Below are positions 44,506 through 52,014 of a stretch of 64,000 nucleotides of DNA, in pieces (the stretch's first letter is position 1; each line of letters starts with the position of its first letter). Source of the DNA: a bacterium MS4 (GTDB taxonomy: Bacteria > Bacillota > Clostridia > Oscillospirales > Acutalibacteraceae); contig CCFG01000017.1 of the NCBI GenBank assembly GCA_000752215.1, positions 682,001 through 746,000 of the forward strand. Reading direction: 5' to 3'. Under the pieces are notes generated by a model, which was not told where the DNA came from, made no database searches, and worked only from the letters and a program-made list of their open reading frames with translations. The position numbers were made by a program, and so were the translations under genes.

Positions 44506-45558
44506 TCACTTTTCCAATTCGTCCGGCGCCTGCACGTGGTAACGCTTTTGCGCGACATAGGCGAAAACGCCGCCAAACAGGATATTGAAATAATAGGTAA
44601 TGATTCTCCACAGAAGGATCGCGGGGATAATCGCGGTCTTAAAGAACATGCCGAAAAACAGGTAGAAACTGCCTTCCGCGCCGCCGGAAGCTCCCGGCAG
44701 CGGTACAAACGCGCTGACCATGGCTACGAACACCTGGGCCGCCACCATGGTTGTGACCGACGCGGAGCCTATGTTGAAGCTTCGGTAAATCAAATAGGGA
44801 ATCAGGCTGTTCAGCGTGATCTGAACAACGGTGAACGCCGTGACAACGACATACAGTCTGATTGATCTCCCCATCAGCTTTGTAGCATCGTGAAAAATTT
44901 CGAGCTGATTGTGGATTCGGTCGTAACGCTCTTTGGGATGTCTGCAAAGCTTTACTTTATGAAGAAAGCGGATCACGCCCGTCACAATTTTATCTGTAGT
45001 GGTCTCACTGATCATGAACAGAGCAACCAGAGTGATAAAGGTGCTGTTACTGATCAGCCCGATAATCGTTACAAAGGAAAAGTTGCTGACGCTCGTCTGG
45101 AAAAAATGCAGCTTCATGGCAACCAGTACGAGGGAGTACAGCACCATGACTACCTGATAAGTCAGGGTCTTGACCGCGATAATCGAACCGGCTTTTCCCG
45201 TATCCATTCCCATTTTCCTCATGGAGTAAATCTGCATTGGCTGGCCGCCGGTTGAAAACGGCGTAACCGCGCTGTACAAAAAGCCGATCATGCCTACGCA
45301 AAAAGAGCGCCCGAAGCTCCATTCGGGATACAGATGGACGCAGAGCAGATTCAGGACGAAGCCCTCTGAAATCCAGCAGAGCGCCGCGCCCGCAACGGAT
45401 AAAAGCAGCCACTCGGGCCTCAGCTTCAGGATAATTTCCCCCAGAGCGACAATCCCGTCCGTGGTAAACAGAAAGTAAAGCAGAATTCCGGTGGAAAGAA
45501 GCAGTGTAAGAATGACAAAAAGATTTTTGCGGATTCCTTTTTTTAGACTACCTGCCAT
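44506..45558 (-). CDS. MprF/YbhN-like flippase-domain membrane protein
   Basis: About 350 residues, eight or so membrane helices, matching the lysylphosphatidylglycerol synthase transmembrane family (UPF0104): PFSTGGQPMQIYSMRKMG, LVPLPGASGGAEGSFYLFF (here AFVPLPGASGGAEG). It contains only the membrane (flippase-like) region and no synthase domain. Two ATGs are possible; GGAG six bases before ATG 45558 is preferred over 45570. Role in lipid or polyprenyl transfer is family inference. Confidence 0.85.
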   Translation of the reverse strand: MAGSLKKGIRKNLFVILTLLLSTGILLYFLFTTDGIVALGEIILKLRPEWLLLSVAGAALCWISEGFVLNLLCVHLYPEWSFGRSFCVGMIGFLYSAVTPFSTGGQPMQIYSMRKMGMDTGKAGSIIAVKTLTYQVVMVLYSLVLVAMKLHFFQTSVSNFSFVTIIGLISNSTFITLVALFMISETTTDKIVTGVIRFLHKVKLCRHPKERYDRIHNQLEIFHDATKLMGRSIRLYVVVTAFTVVQITLNSLIPYLIYRSFNIGSASVTTMVAAQVFVAMVSAFVPLPGASGGAEGSFYLFFGMFFKTAIIPAILLWRIITYYFNILFGGVFAYVAQKRYHVQAPDELEK

Positions 45559-45696
45559 TTTTTTCTCCATATATTGTAAATTGGCCTTACGCCTGGAACA
45601 TTAGTATATTTTATCTCAAACAGCAAAATTATACAAGACTGTTTCCCGAACTAAGGATTCCCAGAAGGGAAATTTCCGTGCGGCCCGGCGTTTACA

Positions 45697-45750
45697 AGCA
45701 CTTAGGGCGGATTGCCGGATTGCACGTGCTTAGGGAATTCTGCATACTAT
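45697..45750 (+). promoter_or_regulatory. Upstream region of cotJA with shared TGCATACTAT element
   Basis: TGCATACTAT (45741-45750) lies about 50 bases before the cotJA start. The same decamer precedes the small gene at 47505. It contains CATACTAT, one mismatch from the sigma-E -10 consensus CATACANT, but a matching -35 is not obvious. An inverted pair AAGCAC/GTGCTT lies just upstream (about 45697-45730). Confidence 0.45.
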
Positions 45751-45800
45751 ATTATCGGATAAGCCCGATGTGTCGAGACGTATCAGAAAGGAGATATACA

Positions 45801-46001
45801 ATGAACGACATGAAAATCGTGGAAGGGGAATCGTGCCTGCTGAGTCCCCCGCCGTTGCCCGCAACGACCGTCGTGGCAATGGCATACGTTCCTTTCCAGC
45901 AGTTCGGCGCGGTATACGAGCCGGAAATGGGTCTGCGCAGCGGCACCATATTCCCAGATCTTGACAAACCTTTTTTAGGTAAACGAGGTGTAATGAAATG
46001 A
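45801..46001 (+). CDS. cotJA: Spore coat protein CotJA
   Basis: A 66-residue protein. VVAMAYVPFQQFGAVYEPEM and SGTIFPDLDKPFLGKRG are the conserved halves of the CotJA family. AAAGGAG before ATG 45801 is a clear start signal. In Bacillus CotJA and CotJB form an operon made in the mother cell under sigma-E and are needed for assembly of CotJC into the coat. Here cotJB follows with a 4-base overlap, but cotJC is absent from the window. Confidence 0.93.
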   Translation: MNDMKIVEGESCLLSPPPLPATTVVAMAYVPFQQFGAVYEPEMGLRSGTIFPDLDKPFLGKRGVMK

Positions 46002-47359
46002 CCGAACAGGAAGCTTTAATGACGAGAATCCGCTCCTATCAGTTTGCAATGTGGGAGCTTCATATTTTTTTAGATACCCATCCCGGCGACTGCAAAGCGG
46101 CGCAGAAGCTGGAAGAATACAGAAAAGCAACAAATGAAATGACCGCGAAGTATGAAGCGGCCTACGGGCCGGTCAATGTGAACTCCCAGAACACCAGCCG
46201 CTGGGCGTGGATCGCCGACCCCTGGCCGTGGGACGGCACAGCAGCCGGAAACAACATGAATGTACAGGGAATATCAAAACAGAAGGATAACACAATGCCG
46301 TGGGCGAACAACTCAATGCCATGGCAAAACATGAATTCTGCCGGAAACGCGGCGGTGCAGGGGACCTCAATGCAGCAGAACAGTGCAATGCCACAGATGA
46401 ATATGCCAATGATGCAGAACGCCGCAGGGAACATGGCGGTGCAGGGTACCTCCATGCAGCAGAACAGTGCGATGCCGCAGATGAATATGCCAATGATGCA
46501 GAACGCCGCAGGGAACATGGCGGTACAGGGTACCTCCATGCAGCAGAACAGTGCGATGCCGCAGATGAATATGCCGATGATGCAGAATGCCGCAGGAAAC
46601 GCGGCGGTACAGGGTACCTCCATGCAGCAAAACAGCGCCATGCCGCGGATGAATCTGCCAATGACGCAAAACGCTCCAACCGCAAATACGGCGGTACAGG
46701 GCGCCAACATGCAGCAAAACAGCCCGATGCCATGGATGAACATGCCGGCGGTGCAAAGCTCCTCCATGCAGCAGGGCAGCGCCATGCCGCGGATGAATCT
46801 GCCAACAATGCAGAATGCCGCCGGAAACACAGCGGTACAGGGTTCCTCCGCGCAACAGAACAGCGCCATGCCGCAGATGAATACGCAGAACGCCGCCGGA
46901 AACACAGCGACGCAGGGTGCCTCTATGCAGCAGAACAGCGCTATGCCGCAGACCAACACGCAGAATGCTGCCGGAAATACGGCGACGCAGGGTGCCTCCA
47001 TGCAGCAGAACAGCGCCATGCCGCAGACCAACACGCAGAACGCCGCCGGAAATACGGCAACACAGGGTGCCTCCATGCAGCAGAACAGCGCCATGCCGCA
47101 GATGAATACGCAGAACGCCGCAGGAAATACGGCGACGCAGGGTGCCTCTATGCAGCAGAACAGCGCCATGCCGCAGATGAATACGCAGAACGCTGCAGGA
47201 AATACGGCAACACAGGGTGCCTCTATGCAGCAGAACAGCGCCATGCCGCAGACCAACACGCAGAATGCCGCAGGAAATACAGCGGTACAGGGGACTACAC
47301 AGAACAAAACAATGCCGCAGTCAAACGTGCTTTCATGGGTAAATATATTAGGAAAATAA
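45998..47359 (+). CDS. cotJB: CotJB spore coat protein with long repeat tail
   Basis: A 453-residue protein, about five times the usual CotJB length. Residues 1-80 are a complete CotJB domain (IRSYQFAMWELHIFLDTHPGD..., ending AWIADPWPWDG). Residues 113-453 are low-complexity repeats: four 28-residue units of the type NAAGNMAVQGTSMQQNSAMP..., one irregular stretch (225-272), six 25-residue units NAAGNTATQGASMQQNSAMP... and a short unique end (SNVLSWVNILGK). The tail is rich in Gln, Asn, Met, Ala and has no cysteine or charge to speak of, suggesting a self-associating coat polymer; that is inference. A strong terminator follows. Confidence 0.88.
   Translation: MTEQEALMTRIRSYQFAMWELHIFLDTHPGDCKAAQKLEEYRKATNEMTAKYEAAYGPVNVNSQNTSRWAWIADPWPWDGTAAGNNMNVQGISKQKDNTMPWANNSMPWQNMNSAGNAAVQGTSMQQNSAMPQMNMPMMQNAAGNMAVQGTSMQQNSAMPQMNMPMMQNAAGNMAVQGTSMQQNSAMPQMNMPMMQNAAGNAAVQGTSMQQNSAMPRMNLPMTQNAPTANTAVQGANMQQNSPMPWMNMPAVQSSSMQQGSAMPRMNLPTMQNAAGNTAVQGSSAQQNSAMPQMNTQNAAGNTATQGASMQQNSAMPQTNTQNAAGNTATQGASMQQNSAMPQTNTQNAAGNTATQGASMQQNSAMPQMNTQNAAGNTATQGASMQQNSAMPQMNTQNAAGNTATQGASMQQNSAMPQTNTQNAAGNTAVQGTTQNKTMPQSNVLSWVNILGK
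46334..47263 (+). repeat. Coding tandem repeat in cotJB (84- and 75-bp units)
   Basis: Four 84-bp units (46334-46669), an irregular 144-bp stretch, then six nearly identical 75-bp units (46814-47263). Unit lengths are multiples of three, so the frame is kept. The unit families differ by a 9-bp block (MNMPMMQ versus MNTQ ends), showing expansion by slippage or recombination. All frames stay open here, which creates long spurious ORFs on the opposite strand. Confidence 0.95.
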
Positions 47360-47385
47360 AAACGGAACCGCGCAGACCGTTCCAC

Positions 47386-47417
47386 AATCCGCCGGTTCCC
47401 GACCGGCGGATTTTTAT
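47386..47417 (+). terminator. Terminator of the cotJ operon
   Basis: AATCCGCCGGT (47386-47396) pairs with ACCGGCGGATT (47402-47412), loop TCCCG, followed by TTTTTATAT (partly within the arm). Confidence 0.92.
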
Positions 47418-47504
47418 ATGTCCGTGGAATTCCCCGTACCCATATTGACAGGCTGTTCAGGCAATGCATACTATGGAGTATTCTCGAGTGAAAGGAGTAG
47501 AACA

Positions 47505-47711
47505 ATGAGTTTAAACCGCTATACCAATAATGTTGAGTCCGTATCAGACGCGAATGATTTCGATTCCAATGACTGCAGCCACAGCTGTGACAGCGAAAGC
47601 GCAAGAGCATTGAAACGGATTCTTTCCCTGCTGGACGATTTAAATAATAGCGATCTGCGTATCCTGGATGATGTCATTGAGCGGCTTGTCTGCAGCCGTA
47701 AGAGGTCATAG
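47505..47711 (+). CDS. Small protein of unknown function near coat genes
   Basis: A 68-residue acidic protein, MSLNRYTNNVESVSDANDFD at the start with CSHSCDSES, then two helices ending LDDVIERLVCSRKRS. AAAGGAG upstream of ATG 47505 supports it. Its upstream region shares TGCATACTAT (47465-47474) with cotJA and also has TTGACA (47447-47452) 18 bp before TACTAT. I do not recognise a family. Proximity to cotJ and the shared element make a sporulation role possible. Confidence 0.6.
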   Translation: MSLNRYTNNVESVSDANDFDSNDCSHSCDSESARALKRILSLLDDLNNSDLRILDDVIERLVCSRKRS

Positions 47712-47873
47712 TTTTACACTTTTCCGTACCGTCCCGAACGGCTTTTCTTTGCAAAAAAATCGTTAGAAACCGCCTGCTGTGCAAAATAGCGGGCGGCCAA
47801 GGCAATATTTTTAACAACAATTTACTTTCATAATTTCATGCCATCCTCGCAAACTATTCGCGAGGTGACAGAA

Positions 47874-48038
47874 ATGGCAAACAATTTAAATGATCTTTTA
47901 GCATCCAATGCTGAAGTAAATCAATATTTTTCATCACTGCCTGCAAATGTGCAGAATGCAGTATCCGGCTGCGGTGAAGAGATCAGCACACTGGAAGATC
48001 TTCTCCGCTGCATTAAAGGAATCACCGGGACCTGCTGA
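47874..48038 (+). CDS. Small protein, 54 residues, unknown function
   Basis: MANNLNDLLASNAEVNQYFS and a helical remainder with SLPANVQNAVSGCGEEISTLEDLL and a CIKGITGTC end. GAGGTGA precedes ATG 47874 by six bases. The N(A/P)EVxxYFxSLPxxVQ pattern resembles short clostridial proteins often annotated as hypothetical. Three cysteines, no membrane segment. A near-perfect terminator follows, so this is a real single-gene unit. Confidence 0.65.
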   Translation: MANNLNDLLASNAEVNQYFSSLPANVQNAVSGCGEEISTLEDLLRCIKGITGTC

Positions 48039-48055
48039 TCACTGCGGAAATAAGA

Positions 48056-48091
48056 AAAACAGCGGAAGGAAATTTCCTTCCGCTGTTTTTT
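48056..48091 (+). terminator. Terminator after the 54-residue protein
   Basis: Perfect palindromic stem AGCGGAAGGAAA / TTTCCTTCCGCT (48061-48084) flanked by A5 and T6, usable in both directions; it separates this gene from the convergent MATE gene. Confidence 0.9.
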
Positions 48092-48144
48092 GTAATTCAA
48101 TATACCGAGCTGCCGTTGGCGCGGAGCTGTGATTTCTTTGGGGG

Positions 48145-49539
48145 TCAATTATCAATCAAATGATGCTGATACCACTTTTTTCCCCGGAAGCGCATAACGA
48201 AAATAAAGCCGCGTACGCCCCATTCGCAGATCATCGCCACCCAGACGCCCACGATTCCAAACGGCAGTACGATTCCCAGAAGATAACCCAGCACCACACG
48301 GAACAGCCACATGGAAAGCATGGAAACAATCGAGGTATACCTGGAATCCCCCGCTGCCCTGAGCGCAGCGGGCGTGACAAAGCTGAAGGACCACACGGGA
48401 ATCTGGGACAGCCCGGTGATACAGACAATCTGAAAAACGGTCGGTACCACGGAAGCAGGCGGGTGAAAAAGGGAAACCAGCGGGCTGAACAGCGGAATTA
48501 CGATCAGAAACATCAGCACAAACGACAGGGACGAAAGTCCGATAAAGGATTTAATGAATTTCCGCGCGTCGTTTACATCCCGCCGTCCCATGCACTGGCC
48601 GACCACGGTAACGGTGGAAAGCAGCAGCGCATTGGCGGGAATCTGAAACAGAGTCGTGATGGAATTAGAAATGGCATTAATATCCATCGACAGCACTCCA
48701 AGCTGTACAATGAACGTCTGCGTTAAAATTTTCCCGCCGTTAAAAAACATCTGTTCCGCCGCAAACGGAAGACCGATAAAAAGAATTCTTTTCAGCATGA
48801 CAAAGTCGGCCCGGAAAACATCCCTGATCTGAAAATGCAGGGAACTATTTCCTTTGATCAGATATAGGATGGAACACGCCGCTCCGATATATCTTGCGAT
48901 ATTGAGCGCGATGACCATTCCTAAAACGCCCATATTCAGCAAATTAATAAACAAGAAATTCAGCGCCACATAGGAAAGATTCATGGTAAGGGCAAGAAAA
49001 AGCGAGGAACGCGTTTCGCCAACGCCGCGCAGCGCCCCGCAGACGGCTTCTACCGTAGCGATTCCGCAGTAGGAAGCGCCGCACCCGATCAAATAAACCT
49101 TTGCATTGCTCAGAACGGAGGTATCCGCTTTTCCGAACAGGAGGTTTAGTGTCGGCGTATGCAGCACGACCACCGTCAAGCTGACCGCAAGCGCCAGCAG
49201 AAAGACCGCACAAACCGAACCGGCCGCCGCTTTGGAAGCCATGGCGTCATTTCTGCTGCCCTTGTACTGGGCCACAACGACCGTACCGCCCGTCGCCACC
49301 GCGATAAATACATTCACCAGAAAAAGGTTCAGCGAATCCACCATATTGACGGCACTGACCGCCGCCACGCCGGACGAGCTGATCATAGCGGTATTGAGCA
49401 GGTTCAGGCAGACGACAAATGCCTGATCCACCAGAATCGGAATAATAATGGAAACAATTTGGCGATAGCTGATGGAGTCGCCGGAAAAATAGCGGGTCAA
49501 CAAAAGGTTCGCCTTTATTTTAAAGCCTGAGGCAGTCAC
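48145..49539 (-). CDS. MATE family efflux transporter
   Basis: A 464-residue protein with twelve membrane helices in two homologous halves. N-terminal SYRQIVSIIIPILVDQAFV, ATGGTVVVAQYKGSRND (first-half consensus) and VTVVGQCMGRRDVNDARKF (second-half counterpart) are typical of the MATE/NorM-DinF family. It exports organic cations or metabolites using an ion gradient; the substrate is not known. No regulator adjoins. Confidence 0.93.
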   Translation of the reverse strand: MTASGFKIKANLLLTRYFSGDSISYRQIVSIIIPILVDQAFVVCLNLLNTAMISSSGVAAVSAVNMVDSLNLFLVNVFIAVATGGTVVVAQYKGSRNDAMASKAAAGSVCAVFLLALAVSLTVVVLHTPTLNLLFGKADTSVLSNAKVYLIGCGASYCGIATVEAVCGALRGVGETRSSLFLALTMNLSYVALNFLFINLLNMGVLGMVIALNIARYIGAACSILYLIKGNSSLHFQIRDVFRADFVMLKRILFIGLPFAAEQMFFNGGKILTQTFIVQLGVLSMDINAISNSITTLFQIPANALLLSTVTVVGQCMGRRDVNDARKFIKSFIGLSSLSFVLMFLIVIPLFSPLVSLFHPPASVVPTVFQIVCITGLSQIPVWSFSFVTPAALRAAGDSRYTSIVSMLSMWLFRVVLGYLLGIVLPFGIVGVWVAMICEWGVRGFIFVMRFRGKKWYQHHLIDN

Positions 49540-49780
49540 AAAATCACATCTTTAAATTACAATTTTTTACCATTCTATCATAGATATCCCTCGATGAACA
49601 GGCTGAATTCATGCCCGAAGAAAAAAAGCTTCTTAAAAATGCGTTTAACGGATGCACGAAAGAAAACTTTGCGGCATATTTTATATTGAAACAAGGCGGT
49701 TACTCTTTGTGACACGCGGCAGCCGTCATCATGTCCGAATCATGTAATCACCTCATACTTGTATGCCGATTTACGATAGA
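49540..49780. other. Gap without a convincing gene
   Basis: 240 bases upstream of the MATE gene. A frame of 33 codons begins at ATG 49611 (MPEEKKLLKNAFNGCTKENF...) but has no ribosome site. The MATE promoter should be here; no clear pair is seen. Confidence 0.4.
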
Positions 49781-49784
49781 AAGC

Positions 49785-49813
49785 AAAAGCTCCGGCAAGT
49801 TCATTGCCGGAGC
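49785..49813 (-). terminator. Terminator of the small-ORF/RNA unit
   Basis: GCTCCGGCAA (49789-49798) pairs with TTGCCGGAGC (49804-49813), loop GTTCA. On the minus strand it is followed by TTTTGCTTTC. It ends a transcript that has no ORF over 60 codons. Confidence 0.85.
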
Positions 49814-49936
49814 CTCAAATTTATTCGGTTAAATTGTTTCTCAACTGTACATTGGGACCACCAATTTCTTTTTTAATAAAACGAAAACACGAAAACACGT
49901 TTCAAACTATATTTTGGACTCACCCCTTTTCCCTGT

Positions 49937-50083
49937 TCAATCGAACTGCTTTTTCAGAAAAGCAAAAAACGGGTTGCAAACTATAAAGAATCGTCGTTTC
50001 GTTGGTTCGGACATCGTGGTCGATATTCCGCCTACAATCTTGCTGCATGAATCATCAGGATTTTCCGGATCATTTATTTTCAC
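49937..50083 (-). CDS. Candidate 48-residue protein coupled to the cysteine-rich frame
   Basis: Starts at GTG in a GTGA stop-start overlap: MKINDPENPDDSCSKIVGGI, ending RRFFIVCNPFFAFLKKQFD. The frame is open further upstream (WAQLPNPLFSVKIND...), where TTG 50098 could also be used. No ribosome site of its own. The amino acid composition of the first half looks protein-like; evidence is otherwise weak. Confidence 0.25.
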   Translation of the reverse strand: MKINDPENPDDSCSKIVGGISTTMSEPTKRRFFIVCNPFFAFLKKQFD

Positions 50084-50157
50084 GCTGAACAAGGGATTCG
50101 GCAGCTGCGCCCAACGAACTTGCAGCTGTGTGCTTTACAAAACGGTTCAATGCCCAT
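50080..50157 (-). CDS. Candidate cysteine-rich 25-residue peptide
   Basis: MGIEPFCKAHSCKFVGRSCR, then five more residues ending CSA. Four cysteines in 25 residues and a GAGGTGAG ribosome site four to five bases before the ATG. The frame is also open upstream (in-frame ATG ATG at about 50184), so a longer form is possible. Its stop overlaps the GTG of the next frame. No family recognised; low confidence that it is translated. Confidence 0.3.
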   Translation of the reverse strand: MGIEPFCKAHSCKFVGRSCRIPCSA

Positions 50158-50302
50158 TGGACTCACCTCTTTCTGCATCATTGATTTTCCCGGTGCTTCT
50201 TCCAGCGGTACCCTTTGCCGGCGCCGTTTCTGCAGCGCCGCCGTTTTTTCGGCACCCGCCCATCACCGTTTAAAAATCATTCCTATCTCTGTTTCCATCT
50301 AT

Positions 50303-50331
50303 ATTATAAGCGATAACTTGTAAAAGGTCAA
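50303..50331 (-). promoter_or_regulatory. Strong promoter of the small-ORF/RNA unit
   Basis: Minus strand TTGACC (50326-50331), 17-bp spacer, TATAAT (50303-50308), pointing into the otherwise empty region 49785-50300. Divergent from the DUF1292 promoter 60 bases away. Confidence 0.75.
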
Positions 50332-50390
50332 TATATTTTTAGGCTTGTACATGAAAATTTCATATATTATTGTGTAACTTTATTTTCCTG

Positions 50391-50419
50391 TTGACTTCAT
50401 GAAACAGGAAATGTAGAAT
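50391..50419 (+). promoter_or_regulatory. Promoter of the DUF1292 gene
   Basis: TTGACT (50391-50396), 17-bp spacer, TAGAAT (50414-50419), about 40 bases before the start codon. Confidence 0.7.
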
Positions 50420-50456
50420 AATACATAGACAAATAAACGGTGAGGAGATGACCCCT

Positions 50457-50768
50457 GTGAACGACGAATACGGTGCGGATTTAATTACCCTGATTGACGA
50501 CGACGGCGAAGAACACGAATTTGAGGTTCTGGATGTTATCGATAACGACGACGGCTGCTTCTACGCGCTGTTGCCGACATTTGAGGAGCCACAGGATAAA
50601 GTTGACGCGGAGGGCACTTATTATATCTTTGAAGCAATCGAAGAAAACGGCGAACAGCAGTTGGCCGAAGTAGAGGATGAAGAACTGCTCGACAAGCTTG
50701 CCGAGCTTTTTGAAAGCCGTTTTGAAGAGCTGTACGATTCCGAGGAAGATACGGAAAACGACGAATAA
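50457..50768 (+). CDS. DUF1292 domain protein
   Basis: A 103-residue very acidic protein: LITLIDDDGEEHEFEVLDVI, then YALLPTFEE, EGTYYIFEAIEENGEQQLAEV and an acidic tail. This is the DUF1292 (YrzB-like) family, commonly encoded near ruvX and alaS in Firmicutes; ruvX is indeed within 2 kb. GAGGAG (50442-50447) is too near ATG 50448 and well spaced for GTG 50457. Function unknown. Confidence 0.88.
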   Translation: MNDEYGADLITLIDDDGEEHEFEVLDVIDNDDGCFYALLPTFEEPQDKVDAEGTYYIFEAIEENGEQQLAEVEDEELLDKLAELFESRFEELYDSEEDTENDE

Positions 50769-50780
50769 ACATTTCGTTTG

Positions 50781-50966
50781 CACCCTGCCTGGTGCGTGGA
50801 CCGTTGCAAAAATAACCCTACAAATTTAAATCGGGAGCATACGCTCCGGTGGCGGACCTCAGACCTCCCGGCTTTTGCCGGACGAAGGGAGTACGAACCC
50901 ATTGGGCTGGCACCCACCTGCTTTTTAGTAGCAGGTTATTTCAGCACATTACGGCCAGGCGGGATC
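50781..50966 (+). ncRNA. ssrS: 6S RNA
   Basis: A 185-nt structured region followed by a terminator and without an ORF. CCTGCCTGG (50784-50792) pairs with CCAGGCGGG (50955-50963) over nine positions with one wobble, closing the molecule end to end. Inside are GGGAGC-ATAC-GCTCC, a CCCACCTGC...GCAGGTT hairpin and the AGCACATTACGGCCAGG 3' sequence familiar from Firmicutes 6S RNAs. 6S RNA mimics an open promoter and holds sigma-A RNA polymerase in stationary phase. Identification is by eye and by memory of the family. Confidence 0.75.
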
Positions 50967-50979
50967 AATAAATAAGTTT

Positions 50980-51011
50980 AGGGCCCCTGATGAAGATCAG
51001 GGGCCCTTTTT
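50980..51011 (+). terminator. Terminator of 6S RNA
   Basis: AGGGCCCCTGAT (50980-50991) pairs perfectly with ATCAGGGGCCCT (50996-51007), loop GAAG, tail TTTTTGATG. Confidence 0.92.
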
Positions 51012-51121
51012 GATGTCATATGACAGTTTGCTCATTTTGTCGGTGTACAGTTTACGGGGAATATTATATAATGCATTTCAGAAGCATCCGGACCCAGTTA
51101 TGAAAGGAGTGAAGGGTTAAG

Positions 51122-51997
51122 ATGTACGATTTTAGAATCATAACGGATTCCACTTCTGACCTTCCCGTAAAGCTGATCAAAGCGATGGATATCGAAGTGA
51201 TTCCGATGACGTTTACGGTCGGAGAAGATTCCTATATCAATTATCCGGACGAGCGCGATATTTCCTCCCACAATTTCTACGACCGTCTTCGCGGCGGGGA
51301 AATGGCCACCACGAACCAGATCGGCCCCGTCACCTTCGCGGAAGCCTTTGAAACGGCTTTAAAGTCGGGACAGGATGTGATATATATCGGATTTTCCTCC
51401 GCCCTGAGCGGTACCTACAACAATGCGCGCCTGGTTGCCGAGGAGCTTGCGCTGAAATATCCCCGGAGAAAGGTCTGCACTGTGGATTCGCTTGCCGCCT
51501 CCATGGGAGAAGGCCTTCTCGTTTATTACGCGGCGCAGATGCGCCAGAACGGCAGCTCCGTTGACGAGGTGTACAAATGGCTGCTTTCCAACCGTGCGCG
51601 CCTCGCGCACTGGTTCACCGTCGACGACCTGAACCACCTGAAACGCGGCGGGCGCGTGTCCGGCGCGGCGGCACTGGTTGGTACGATGCTGGGGATCAAG
51701 CCCGTTCTTCACGTCGACAGCGAAGGGCGGCTGATTCCGGTCGAAAAGGTACGCGGACGCCGTCAGTCCCTGGACGCTCTCCTTCATCATATGCAGAACG
51801 CGGTGGAAGACCCGGAAGGGCAGATGATTTTCGTCAGCCACGGGGACGCCCCGGAGGACGCCAAATACATAGCGGATCAGGTACGGAAAAGGTTCCACGT
51901 CCAAGCGACGGAAATCAACCCCATCGGCCCGGTGATCGGGACACATTCCGGGCCGGGAACCGTAGCCCTGTTCTACCTCGGTAAAGACCGGAACTGA
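51122..51997 (+). CDS. DegV family fatty-acid-binding protein
   Basis: A 291-residue DegV protein: FRIITDSTSDLP at the start, TTNQIGPVTFAEAFE, GFSSALSGTYNNARL, VCTVDSLAASMGEGLLV, LNHLKRGGRVSGAAALVGTMLGIKP and a C-terminal GPVIGTHSGPGTVALFYLG. DegV/FakB proteins bind a fatty acid and present it to the FakA kinase, feeding exogenous acyl chains into phospholipids. No fakA lies nearby. GAAAGGAGTG supports the ATG. Confidence 0.93.
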   Translation: MYDFRIITDSTSDLPVKLIKAMDIEVIPMTFTVGEDSYINYPDERDISSHNFYDRLRGGEMATTNQIGPVTFAEAFETALKSGQDVIYIGFSSALSGTYNNARLVAEELALKYPRRKVCTVDSLAASMGEGLLVYYAAQMRQNGSSVDEVYKWLLSNRARLAHWFTVDDLNHLKRGGRVSGAAALVGTMLGIKPVLHVDSEGRLIPVEKVRGRRQSLDALLHHMQNAVEDPEGQMIFVSHGDAPEDAKYIADQVRKRFHVQATEINPIGPVIGTHSGPGTVALFYLGKDRN

Positions 51998-52014
51998 ATA
52001 CAGCCTATCAACAT

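Larger units (their letters stand above)
49789..50296 (-). ncRNA. Unassigned transcript with short ORFs
   Basis: A strong minus-strand promoter at 50303-50331 and an intrinsic terminator at 49789-49813 delimit a transcript of about 510 nt. No known RNA family is recognised. Three short frames with overlaps occur: 50147-50263 (38 residues), 50080-50157 (25 residues, four cysteines, preceded by GAGGTGAG) and GTG 50083 to 49937 (48 residues), the last two joined by a GTGA overlap. The phrase GGTGAGTCCA occurs twice (near 50163 and 49921) and TATAGTTTG(A/C)AAC twice, hinting at an internal duplication. It could be a peptide operon, a regulatory RNA or a decayed gene. Confidence 0.5.

Noticed and set aside
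46334-47263. Regular 75- and 84-bp spacing considered as a CRISPR array.
   Set aside because: Units are contiguous with no unique spacers and encode an in-frame protein repeat.
46162-47610. A 482-codon minus-strand ORF and several other long frames across cotJB.
   Set aside because: They exist because the repeat unit is a multiple of three and lacks stops in several frames. They have no ribosome sites and a composition (Cys/Ala/Phe-rich) that mirrors the repeat. cotJB is the real gene by family match.
49611-49712. A 33-codon frame (MPEEKKLLKNAF...) upstream of the MATE gene.
   Set aside because: No ribosome site and no recognisable similarity; kept only as a remark in the gap entry.
50621-50975. 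ORFs crossing the 6S RNA region on both strands.
   Set aside because: No ribosome sites; the region folds end to end and has its own terminator, fitting a non-coding RNA.
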